A stretch of 29,432 nt of DNA from an uncultured Muribaculaceae bacterium (GTDB lineage Bacteria; Bacteroidota; Bacteroidia; Bacteroidales; Muribaculaceae): the NCBI GenBank assembly GCA_910584735.1, contig CAJUBM010000020.1, forward strand, positions 1-29,432. Reading direction: 5' to 3'. Below, in pieces: positions 7,863-14,573 of this stretch. The translations under genes and the position numbers were made by a program. Below the pieces are notes generated by a model. It searched no databases. It saw only the letters and a list, made by a program, of their open reading frames with translations, and had not been told where the DNA came from. Numbering within the stretch: the stretch's first letter is position 1; each line of letters opens with the position of its first letter.

Positions 7863-7940
7863 TGGTGGGCGCTGACGGATTCGAACCGCCGACCCTCTGC
7901 TTGTAAGGCAGACGCTCTGAACCAGCTGAGCTAAGCGCCC
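7863..7940 (-). tRNA. tRNA-Val (anticodon UAC), copy 1
   Basis: On the minus strand GGGCGCT starts the acceptor stem and pairs with AGCGCCC. The D arm is AGCTCAGCTGGTTCAGAGC; the anticodon stem-loop is TCTGC-CTTACAA-GCAGA with anticodon TAC; the T arm GGCGGTTCGAATCCGTC is standard. CCA is encoded (7865-7863). The strong terminator follows. A TGACTTTG sequence (7980-7973), one base off the -7 consensus, lies about 30 nt upstream and may give it its own promoter besides readthrough from copy 2. Confidence 0.97.
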
Positions 7941-8204
7941 TTGATAGAAAGCTTATTGGATGGCGAGATTTGCAAAGTCACCGGTTTATCTGAATCCCTC
8001 TTCGGAGTTTGCCAGGAGGCTCATTTCCTATTGATTTTCCACCCTCAATTCCCAAAACTCAATTTTTGCAAGAAGAAAACGACCTTGCGGTTGTCTGTGG
8101 ATTGCCAAAAGGCTCTCCGAATACTCAAAAATCAATCCTTGGAAAACCAATGAGGTGAGACGGGAAGGCTCTCTCCAGGGCCAAAACTCGGTGCTTTGAA
8201 AGAT
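7941..8204. other. Spacer between the two tRNA-Val genes
   Basis: 264 nt with no credible gene. A near-consensus -7 element for tRNA copy 1 is at 7973-7980. The rest shows no recognised structure. A minus-strand open frame covering tRNA copy 2 is an artefact of tRNA sequence. Confidence 0.6.
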
Positions 8205-8282
8205 TGGTGGGCGCTGACGGATTCGAACCGCCGACCCTCTGCTTGTAAGGCAGACGCTCTGAACCAGCTGAGCTAAGCGCCC
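8205..8282 (-). tRNA. tRNA-Val (anticodon UAC), copy 2
   Basis: Identical to copy 1 over the mature tRNA including the encoded CCA (8207-8205): same acceptor stem, same CTTACAA anticodon loop and same T arm. The flanks are unrelated to those of copy 1. It is the promoter-proximal gene of the pair. Confidence 0.97.
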
Positions 8283-8302
8283 TCTCGCTTCCAAAAGCGT
8301 TG

Positions 8303-8333
8303 CAAAGGTAGGTACTTTTTTTATTCCCACCAA
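8303..8333 (-). promoter_or_regulatory. Promoter of the tRNA-Val pair
   Basis: Minus strand TTG (8333-8331), 20-nt spacer, TACCTTTG (8310-8303), with tRNA copy 2 beginning about 20 nt further on at 8282. A full match to the Bacteroidetes promoter layout. Confidence 0.8.
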
Positions 8334-8437
8334 ATTTTAGAGCAATTTTTTGAAAAATTATTTACGAACATATGGCTTTTTAGCGATTCCGGGTTGGTAA
8401 CGGGTGGGCGGATTCTCATTCTACGGGCAAAATTTCG

Positions 8438-8445
8438 TAACTTTG
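8438..8445 (+). promoter_or_regulatory. -7 element for purB
   Basis: TAACTTTG matches TAnnTTTG 28 nt before the purB ATG. No TTG is visible at -33, but the -7 box is perfect and the leader is short and AT-rich. Confidence 0.65.
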
Positions 8446-8473
8446 TGCCATTGAAACACAAACTAATATCTAT

Positions 8474-9817
8474 ATGGAGCTTGATACTCTGACGGCCATA
8501 TCGCCGGTCGATGGTCGCTACCGGGGGAAGACCTCGGGGCTTGACCTTTATTTCTCGGAATTCGCCCTTATCCGCTACAGGGTGAAGGTGGAGGTAGAAT
8601 ATTTTATCGCCTTGTGCGCCCTGGGGCTTCCCCAGCTTGCCGATGTGCCCGCAGGCACGGATGTGGCGTTACGCCGCATCTACGAGGATTTCACCGAGGC
8701 GGATGCCCGCCGTATAAAGGAGCATGAGTCGGTTACGAACCACGATGTGAAGGCCGTGGAGTATTTCCTTAAGGAACGTTTCGATGCCATGGGGCTTGAA
8801 CGTTGGAAGGAGTTCATTCATTTCGGGCTTACCTCGCAGGATATTAACAACACGTCCGTGCCTATGTCGGTGAAGGATGCACTGCACGAGGTGTTCATAC
8901 CCCTCCTTGACGAGCTTATCGCTGCACTTGAGGCTCGTGCCGATGAATGGAACGACATACCGATGCTGGCCAAGACCCACGGGCAGCCTGCTTCCCCCAC
9001 GCGCCTGGGTAAGGAGATTCGTGTTTTTTCCTACCGTCTGCGTCAGCAGCGCGACTTGTTGCTGGCTGTGCCTGTCACCGGGAAGTTCGGTGGCGCCACC
9101 GGCAATTTCAACGCCCATAACGCTGCCTACCCCGGTTATGACTGGGCGGCTTTCGGAGCCTCCTTCCTTGAGGGACATCTGGGAATCGGACGCGAGATGT
9201 TCACCACCCAGATTTCCAACTACGACAATCTTGCGGCGCTTTTCGACGCCCTGCGCCGTGTCAACACTATAATTCTCGACCTTGACCGCGACATATGGAT
9301 GTATGTGTCGATGGAGTATTTCAAACAGAAGATTAAGGCAGGGGAGGTTGGTTCCTCGGCCATGCCACACAAGGTGAACCCAATCGACTTTGAAAATTCG
9401 GAGGGCAACCTCGGCATAGCAAATGCCATATACGCCCACCTGGCTCAGAAACTCCCTGTGTCGCGTCTTCAGCGCGACCTTACGGATTCCACGGTGCTGC
9501 GTAATATCGGTGTGCCTATGGCCCACAGTGTCATTGCCATACACTCCACTCTCAAAGGTCTCGGGAAGTTGCTGTTGAACGAGGGGGCAATAAGGCGCGA
9601 CCTTGACGCTATGTGGAATGTCGTGGCCGAGGGGATACAGACTATCCTGCGCCGCGAGGGTTATCCCCATCCTTATGAGACCCTCAAGCAACTCACCCGT
9701 ACCAATTCGGTGGTGACTGCCGAGTCTATCGCCGAGTTCATCGACACACTCGAGGTGTCGGATGAAGTCAAGGCTGAACTCCACGCTCTCTCCCCGTCGA
9801 CATATACGGGCATCTGA
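8474..9817 (+). CDS. purB: Adenylosuccinate lyase
   Basis: PurB catalyses two fumarate-releasing steps: SAICAR to AICAR in purine synthesis, and adenylosuccinate to AMP. The 447-aa length is usual for the longer PurB form. The N-terminus MELDTLTAISPVDGRYR is characteristic. The conserved His is at 169 in THGQPASPT. The fumarase/aspartase-superfamily signature loop is GSSAMPHKVNP at 293-303, with the catalytic Ser in the SS pair (294-295) and Lys300. It is a single-gene unit with its own -7 element. A palindromic repeat (copy 3) begins 21 nt after the stop and is the only strong structure before the hairpin shared with the convergent lipoprotein gene. Confidence 0.97.
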   Translation: MELDTLTAISPVDGRYRGKTSGLDLYFSEFALIRYRVKVEVEYFIALCALGLPQLADVPAGTDVALRRIYEDFTEADARRIKEHESVTNHDVKAVEYFLKERFDAMGLERWKEFIHFGLTSQDINNTSVPMSVKDALHEVFIPLLDELIAALEARADEWNDIPMLAKTHGQPASPTRLGKEIRVFSYRLRQQRDLLLAVPVTGKFGGATGNFNAHNAAYPGYDWAAFGASFLEGHLGIGREMFTTQISNYDNLAALFDALRRVNTIILDLDRDIWMYVSMEYFKQKIKAGEVGSSAMPHKVNPIDFENSEGNLGIANAIYAHLAQKLPVSRLQRDLTDSTVLRNIGVPMAHSVIAIHSTLKGLGKLLLNEGAIRRDLDAMWNVVAEGIQTILRREGYPHPYETLKQLTRTNSVVTAESIAEFIDTLEVSDEVKAELHALSPSTYTGI

Positions 9818-9838
9818 TTTGCAGACAGAGCTAACCTT

Positions 9839-9981
9839 GTAGTGGCGCCGGACCTCCGGGACGGCAGGCCACCCGAAGAACAAAGGCCGAATTGATTGTA
9901 GTAATATTACCATTATCACAACGGCTCCGCCTCTTCGGGAGGCTTGCCGTCCCGGAGGTCCGGCGCCACACCACCATCCGG
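9839..9981 (-). repeat. Interspersed palindromic repeat, copy 3 (two-arm, inverted)
   Basis: Same arms as copies 1 and 2, but the orientation marks are reversed: GAAGAACAAAGGCCG is on the left and CGGCTCCGCCTCTTC on the right. The element is therefore in the opposite orientation. The left arm starts at GTAGTGGC without the outer CCGGATG, and the right arm has diverged near its outer end (CCACACCACC instead of CCACTACC). It lies between convergent purB and the lipoprotein gene. Confidence 0.93.
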
Positions 9982-9989
9982 CTTTAGGT

Positions 9990-10034
9990 AAAAACAATCC
10001 CCCGAAACGGCGAAAAGCTGTCCCGGGGGAATTG
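9990..10034 (-). terminator. Terminator of the lipoprotein locus
   Basis: AATCCCCCG (9996-10004) pairs with CGGGGGAATT (10024-10033, one bulge), followed on the minus strand by TTTTT. It is placed 30 nt after the stop of the lipoprotein gene and could also stop readthrough from purB. Confidence 0.75.
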
Positions 10035-10063
10035 AGCGTTGTATTTAATTGCTCTACAGTCGG

Positions 10064-10972
10064 TTATTGGTTGATGTAGGTGATGCTGGAGGTGTAAGCC
10101 GAGCCGTAGATGTTTGATGTAATGCTGGTTATGGCATTATGGTCGTTGAATGTATAGGAGATGTCCCACGATTCTGTCTCGCTTTCACCGTCGTCAACAT
10201 ATCTCTGTGTCAGCTTTGTGGGAAGCTCGGTAGAGGTGTTTCCCATATAGCCTGTGATGGCGAACACATATGCGATCGGGCTGTAGTTGGCCATGCAGAT
10301 GGCTAACTGAGGCGTGGTGATGTTGTATGTGTTGGTGTGGGGATGGTTGTAGTCGAACGTGAAGGTGTTTGAAGCGTCCGGGCTCTGCAATGTGGAGCTT
10401 ACCAGGGCTCCGCCGTTGTACTGGTATTTGATAGTGCCTTTCACGGGATAGGAATATTTTCCGTCCTCGTCCACGCCGCTGTTGGTGCCGGAGATGTTCA
10501 TGCTTGTGATACGGCCGGCGCTGTTATAGTCAACAGTGACGTTGAGAGTGGTTTTCTCTGAAAAGGTTTCATAATTTTCCTCATTTATTTCAAGATAGCC
10601 TACGATGAAGCCATCTTTGTTGAAGCGGAAGTTGGTTGCCTGCCATGAGTCGGAGTAGCCGTCTCCGGAATCTTTAGCCACGATACGGGCCAGTTTGCGG
10701 CCTGTGGAGGCGGCGCGTGAGTCGGCATATTCGAACCGGTAGGTCTGTCCTCCTACTGTGGCTGTGTTGATGGAGCCGTCGGCGTTGTAGTCAACGCTGA
10801 GCGTACCCTGTATTTCCGTTACGCGTACGCCATCGACTACGGAGGAGGGGATGGGGAGGTCTACGGCCTCACCTGTGGGTTCATCGGGATTGTCCTTATT
10901 GTCATCCGAACATGATACGGCGGTCAGTCCCATGCAGAGGGCGACGACCGGGAATAGGAATTTTGTCTTCAT
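10064..10972 (-). CDS. Lipoprotein, DUF4595-like
   Basis: A 302-aa surface or periplasmic lipoprotein. The signal peptide MKTKFLFPVVALCMGLTAVS ends in a lipobox with Cys21, followed by an acidic SDDNKDNPDEP stretch; acidic residues just after the Cys favour surface export in Bacteroidetes. The rest is beta-rich with YD-like strands (VDYNADGSINTATV, DYNSAGRITSMNIS, YTFNDHNAITSI). This resembles the DUF4595 class, although I cannot confirm the Pfam match. It is the last gene of a three-gene unit, 46 nt after the barrel-like gene, and shares its pattern with the first gene, so the two lipoproteins may be distant paralogues. Confidence 0.82.
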   Translation of the reverse strand: MKTKFLFPVVALCMGLTAVSCSDDNKDNPDEPTGEAVDLPIPSSVVDGVRVTEIQGTLSVDYNADGSINTATVGGQTYRFEYADSRAASTGRKLARIVAKDSGDGYSDSWQATNFRFNKDGFIVGYLEINEENYETFSEKTTLNVTVDYNSAGRITSMNISGTNSGVDEDGKYSYPVKGTIKYQYNGGALVSSTLQSPDASNTFTFDYNHPHTNTYNITTPQLAICMANYSPIAYVFAITGYMGNTSTELPTKLTQRYVDDGESETESWDISYTFNDHNAITSITSNIYGSAYTSSITYINQ

Positions 10973-11018
10973 ATTTAATTTGTTTAATTGTGTTGTTTAT
11001 TGTCAGTTTGTGGCAACA

Positions 11019-11870
11019 TCAGAATGTGAAGCCGATGTAGAAGCGGGTGGCGGCGAACTTACGGCGTATTTTGTCGGATGAGCCTTCGGTGATGAGTGAT
11101 TCCTCATCGTCCTCGAAATCGAATTTTTTGAACTTGCCGTTGCCCCATTTACCTTCGATACCGATGTTGATGGCCTTGTAGGTGATGCGTCCGCCGAAGT
11201 CGAACATGTTGCAGTAGCCGGCTGAGAGCTCGGTTTCGCCATCCTCGCTCATCATGTATAGTCCTACCGTAGGGGTGTAGTGGAAATATAGGCAGAACCG
11301 CAGAGGCTGCAGGTGCTTGTTGCCGCTGAAAGAGAACGGGGCTACGCCTACGTTAGGGCCGAAGCCGAAAGCTCCGATGTGCACGGTGGTGCGTCCGAGG
11401 TCGAGTTCGTCATATATCTCGTCGTTGTCACCTCCGAGGTTCCCCCAGCCTTCAGAATATATTTTGTCCTTCTTGTACTTGGCAATCGATATGTCGAACC
11501 AGCGCATGTCAAGGCCTACCTTTACGCATCCCCAAAGGGCGTTCTTGGGGAAGTAGTAGACGGCACCTTTTGCCAAGGCGAAGGCAAACTTGCTTTTTGA
11601 TACCGGCTCGAAGTCTGACCCCAGCTGTTGCAGGGCGAACGCCAGTATGGAGTATCGGCCCGGTTTCCAGATGCGTTTGTTCTTGTCTTCGAGTTCTATC
11701 TTTCCCAGACGGGAGTTGGCTTCGTCAAGGGCGGTCTGGAGGGAGTCGGCGCGCGATGTATATTCAGAGGTGTATTCATCGGAGGGAAGCGTTGTGGCTG
11801 TATCCTGAGCGTGGAGCGCGGGGAGGGTTGCCGCTGCGGCCAACAGCAGGGTTATTGCGGTTTTCTTCAT
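11019..11870 (-). CDS. Putative outer-membrane beta-barrel protein
   Basis: A 283-aa exported protein. The signal peptide is MKKTAITLLLAAAATLPALHAQ, followed by a Thr/Ser-rich segment and a short predicted coiled coil (about 40-64, SLQTALDEANSRLGKIELED). The remainder has alternating aromatic/polar strands (YSILAFALQQLG, VKVGLDMRWFDISIAKY, LRFCLYFHYTPTVGLYM, AINIGIEGKWGNG) and ends RFYIGFTF, the terminal-Phe signature of outer-membrane barrels. It is flanked by lipoprotein genes on the same strand, 6 nt from the upstream one. A small barrel or porin-like protein partnered with lipoproteins is the natural reading; substrate unknown. Confidence 0.8.
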   Translation of the reverse strand: MKKTAITLLLAAAATLPALHAQDTATTLPSDEYTSEYTSRADSLQTALDEANSRLGKIELEDKNKRIWKPGRYSILAFALQQLGSDFEPVSKSKFAFALAKGAVYYFPKNALWGCVKVGLDMRWFDISIAKYKKDKIYSEGWGNLGGDNDEIYDELDLGRTTVHIGAFGFGPNVGVAPFSFSGNKHLQPLRFCLYFHYTPTVGLYMMSEDGETELSAGYCNMFDFGGRITYKAINIGIEGKWGNGKFKKFDFEDDEESLITEGSSDKIRRKFAATRFYIGFTF

Positions 11871-11876
11871 CGAGGA

Positions 11877-12665
11877 TTATTTTTTTGCGTAGTTATAGGT
11901 ATAGGTTATGGTCTCGCCGTCCATATGGGTCTGTACAGACCCTATCATGCCGAGATTGTTGATGCTATAGGCCCAGCGGATTGTTTCATAATCGGCTGTG
12001 CAGCTTGCCGGATAATGGGCCGGAGCCTTGCCGAAAAGCCTTGTGGGGAAAAGTGTGTTCAGTGGTGGCCAGTCGATACCCCACTGTGCAGCCTTGTTTT
12101 CAATTTCGGTGTAGGTGAATGTGACGGTTTCGGTTTCATCCCCCTCCATGTTGATTTCATAGAGATCGCCGTCGCGCCACTGGAAGTTGCGTATGTCATC
12201 GGCCTGCGCCATGCGTGTGAGATGCCCCTGGCTGTCGTATGATAGTGAGCATAACTCTGGATCGCCGTCGCGTGTCCACTGGTCGGTAGCATAATCAAGG
12301 TAGTATTCCTCTATTGTCATAGAGGTGATATATCCGGCAGAAGAGAGGGTTATGTCATTCCAGAATGTGCGGTATGAGGGTGTTCCGTTGTTGTATTCTG
12401 TAACTTCTACCGACATAGGCGAACCATAGTTGATTCGCACGGTCTGTTCTTCTACATCATCGTTGATGGCTACTACGCGGCCTTGGCTGTCATATTGGTA
12501 TTGCACCAGGGTAACCATGAATGATGATACGCTTACGAGACGTTGTGATTCGGCTGTCTGCGTGTTGTCGTTTTTCGGGTCATCGAGAGTACAGGACTGT
12601 AGCACTGCCAGGTTCATAGAGGCTGCCATCAGCAAGGCGGCGCCTCCGAGTGGAGATAGTTTCAT
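11877..12665 (-). CDS. Lipoprotein with YD-like strands, first gene of the locus
   Basis: A 262-aa lipoprotein from the ATG at 12665. A longer reading from 12752 is rejected because it would cover the -7 element and put the signal peptide 30 residues in. Signal peptide MKLSPLGGAALLMAASMNLA with lipobox VLQSC, Cys25. The mature part is beta-rich, with repeats such as YQYDSQGRVVAINDD, YDSQGHLTRM and YSINNLGMIGSV, like the third gene of this locus. No catalytic motif is seen. It heads a three-gene minus-strand unit with a 6-nt gap to the barrel-like gene. A C9 tract lies over the expected -33 promoter position upstream. Confidence 0.82.
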   Translation of the reverse strand: MKLSPLGGAALLMAASMNLAVLQSCTLDDPKNDNTQTAESQRLVSVSSFMVTLVQYQYDSQGRVVAINDDVEEQTVRINYGSPMSVEVTEYNNGTPSYRTFWNDITLSSAGYITSMTIEEYYLDYATDQWTRDGDPELCSLSYDSQGHLTRMAQADDIRNFQWRDGDLYEINMEGDETETVTFTYTEIENKAAQWGIDWPPLNTLFPTRLFGKAPAHYPASCTADYETIRWAYSINNLGMIGSVQTHMDGETITYTYNYAKK

Positions 12666-12739
12666 TTTTCTGTGTATGTGTGATAAGAGCCGGTAGGATA
12701 AGATTGGTGAGAAATATCCTATTTTTTGGTTTATGAGTA

Positions 12740-12775
12740 CAAAATTACGCAAAAGGCACCTTTTTACCCCCCCCC
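12740..12775 (-). promoter_or_regulatory. Promoter of the lipoprotein locus with a C9/G9 tract
   Basis: Minus-strand TAATTTTG (12747-12740) matches TAnnTTTG. Where the -33 TTG should be, the sequence is a run of nine G on the minus strand (12775-12767). Length change in such a run could alter promoter geometry; this is an inference. Confidence 0.55.
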
Positions 12776-12839
12776 ATTAGTTAAAAATTGTTAATAACAA
12801 GGTAAAGATTTCCAATATGTTAAATGTCCTGTTGTCATA

Positions 12840-13019
12840 TTAGTTGTAGCCGGATGGTAGTGGCGCCGGACCTCCGGGACGGCAGGCCACCCGAAGAGGC
12901 GCAGCCGAATTAGAAATGCCAACTCCTCTGCAGAGAATAGCTGACATTTTTCGGCTTGGCCTCTTCGGGTGGCCTGCCGTCCCGGAGGTCCGGCGCCACT
13001 ACCATCCGGTTACAACTAA
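12840..13019 (+). repeat. Interspersed palindromic repeat, copy 4 (two-arm, longest stem)
   Basis: The core element spans 12850-13009. Its arms 12850-12900 and 12959-13009 are perfectly complementary over 51 bp. The flanks extend the palindrome: TTAGTTGTA (12840-12848) pairs with TACAACTAA (13011-13019) after one G-T position, giving about 61 bp of near-perfect duplex. The inner AGCCGAA / TTCGGCT also pair. The right inner half (CTTGGCCTCTTC) differs from the CCTTTGTTCTTC of copies 1 and 2. Confidence 0.94.
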
Positions 13020-13047
13020 ATATAATTAAATATAATAAGGTGATATA

Positions 13048-13089
13048 ACAATGGGATGGGTCGAATTGAAATTCGACCCATCCCATTGT
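13048..13089 (-). terminator. Hairpin after enolase
   Basis: A 19-bp perfect stem (13048-13066 with 13071-13089, loop TGAA) lies 67 nt past the eno stop. There is no clear T-run on the minus strand but the surroundings are AT-rich. Likely terminator or 3'-end protecting hairpin. Confidence 0.75.
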
Positions 13090-13156
13090 GGTTAATGTAT
13101 CGTTTTCTCGGGGCTATATTATTATATGTGTATGCCCCGGGATTCGGTTCGGTGGA

Positions 13157-14449
13157 TTATTCGGGACGCTTGGTCTTTTTGCCGTAGCCGTATTCAGCGG
13201 CAGCACCAAGTTCCTCTTCGATGCGGAGAAGCTGGTTGTATTTGGCCATACGGTCGGAACGTGATGCGGAACCGGTCTTGATCTGGCCTGCGTTGGTGGC
13301 AACTGCGATGTCGGCGATTGTTGCGTCCTCGGTTTCGCCGGAACGGTGCGAGATGACTGCTGTGTAGCCGTTGCGCTGTGCGAGTTCTACGGCGCGGAGG
13401 GTCTCGGTGAGCGAGCCGATCTGGTTTACCTTCACGAGGATGGAGTTGGCGCAGCCTTCTTCGATACCGCGTTTGAGGTATTTAACGTTGGTTACGAACA
13501 GGTCGTCACCTACGAGCTGGCAACGGTTGCCGATGAGGTCGGTGAGAATCTTCCAGCCTTCCCAGTCGTTCTCGGCCATACCGTCTTCGATGGAGTCGAT
13601 GGGGTATTTCTCAACGAGCTGCTGGAGGAATTTGGCCTGCTCCTCGGAGGTGAGCTTGGGAGCGTCGGCACCCTGTTTCCAGGTGTAGTCGTAAACGCCG
13701 TCCTTGAAGAACTCGGAGGAAGCGCAGTCAAGGCCGATGGTAACGTCCTTGCCGGGGGTGTAGCCGGCGAGTTCGATAGCCTTGATGATTACCTGGAGGG
13801 CGTCCTCTGTGCCGTCAAGGTTGGGGGCGAAACCACCTTCGTCACCAACGGCTGTGCTGAGGTTGCGTTCTTTCAGGACTTTCTTCAGGTTGTGGAATAC
13901 CTCTGTGCCCATGCGGATGCCTTCGTGGAAGGAGGTTGCGCCGATGGGACGGATCATGAATTCCTGGAAGCAGATGGGGGCGTCGGAGTGTGCGCCGCCA
14001 TTGATGATGTTCATCATGGGCACGGGGAGCACGTATGTGTTGCATCCGCCGATGTATTTGTAGAGGGGCAGGTCGAGGTAGTCGGCAGCAGCCTTTGCTA
14101 CGGCCAGCGATACGCCGAGGATGGCGTTTGCGCCGAGGTTCGACTTGGTGTCGGTGCCGTCAAGGGCGAGCATCTTCTCGTCGATTGCGATCTGGTCGAG
14201 GGCGCTCATGCCTTTGAGAGCTTCGGCGATGGGGCCGTTCACGTTGGCCACAGCCTTGAGCACGCCTTTGCCCATATAGCGGTTCTTGTCGCCGTCACGG
14301 AGTTCGAGAGCCTCGTTTACGCCGGTTGATGCGCCCGAGGGAACGGAAGCGCGGCCGCGTGCGCCGCTTTCGAGGATTACGTCTACTTCTACAGTGGGGT
14401 TGCCGCGCGAGTCAAGAACTTCACGACCGATGATTTTTTCAATCTTCAT
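13157..14449 (-). CDS. eno: Enolase (phosphopyruvate hydratase)
   Basis: Converts 2-phosphoglycerate to phosphoenolpyruvate in glycolysis; cytoplasmic. The 430-aa length is standard. Conserved sites are visible throughout: SGASTG loop (38-43), GDEGG with Glu204, the Mg ligands Asp241 (GLDCAS), Glu288 (SIEDG) and Asp315 (GDDLF), catalytic Lys340 (ILVKVNQIG), and the SHRSGET signature (367-373). The N-terminus MKIEKIIGREVLDSRGNPTVE is typical. It has its own -7 element and is separate from the glycosyltransferase gene upstream on the same strand. Confidence 0.98.
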   Translation of the reverse strand: MKIEKIIGREVLDSRGNPTVEVDVILESGARGRASVPSGASTGVNEALELRDGDKNRYMGKGVLKAVANVNGPIAEALKGMSALDQIAIDEKMLALDGTDTKSNLGANAILGVSLAVAKAAADYLDLPLYKYIGGCNTYVLPVPMMNIINGGAHSDAPICFQEFMIRPIGATSFHEGIRMGTEVFHNLKKVLKERNLSTAVGDEGGFAPNLDGTEDALQVIIKAIELAGYTPGKDVTIGLDCASSEFFKDGVYDYTWKQGADAPKLTSEEQAKFLQQLVEKYPIDSIEDGMAENDWEGWKILTDLIGNRCQLVGDDLFVTNVKYLKRGIEEGCANSILVKVNQIGSLTETLRAVELAQRNGYTAVISHRSGETEDATIADIAVATNAGQIKTGSASRSDRMAKYNQLLRIEEELGAAAEYGYGKKTKRPE

Positions 14450-14529
14450 AACGTAGTAAATATGAACAGTATGTGTATGTAGCTATTGGATTGTTTCCCA
14501 CCCCTTCGCGGGGCTTTGAAATAGTGGTG

Positions 14530-14537
14530 CAAAGGTA
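14530..14537 (-). promoter_or_regulatory. -7 element for eno
   Basis: Minus-strand TACCTTTG matches TAnnTTTG and lies 80 nt before the eno ATG, in the gap after the glycosyltransferase gene. No good -33 TTG. A small GC hairpin (CCCC-TTCGC-GGGG, about 14504-14516) falls in the leader. Confidence 0.6.
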
Positions 14538-14573
14538 CGAATTATTTTCGTAAAATGTTCTAAAAAGAATCCT

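Noticed and set aside
8028..8333. A 101-residue minus-strand frame
   Set aside because: Spans tRNA-Val copy 2; the central peptide is translated tRNA sequence.
8669..9997. A 442-residue open frame antisense to purB
   Set aside because: It lies opposite an unmistakable purB, has no promoter or family match, and runs into the palindromic repeat; open only because of codon bias.
10064..12665. SusC/SusD-type polysaccharide utilisation locus
   Set aside because: The barrel candidate is only 283 aa, far too small for SusC, there is no TonB-box or plug domain, and the lipoproteins do not look like SusD.
13346..14329. A 327-residue open frame antisense to enolase
   Set aside because: Shadow of eno on the opposite strand, with no recognisable motif.
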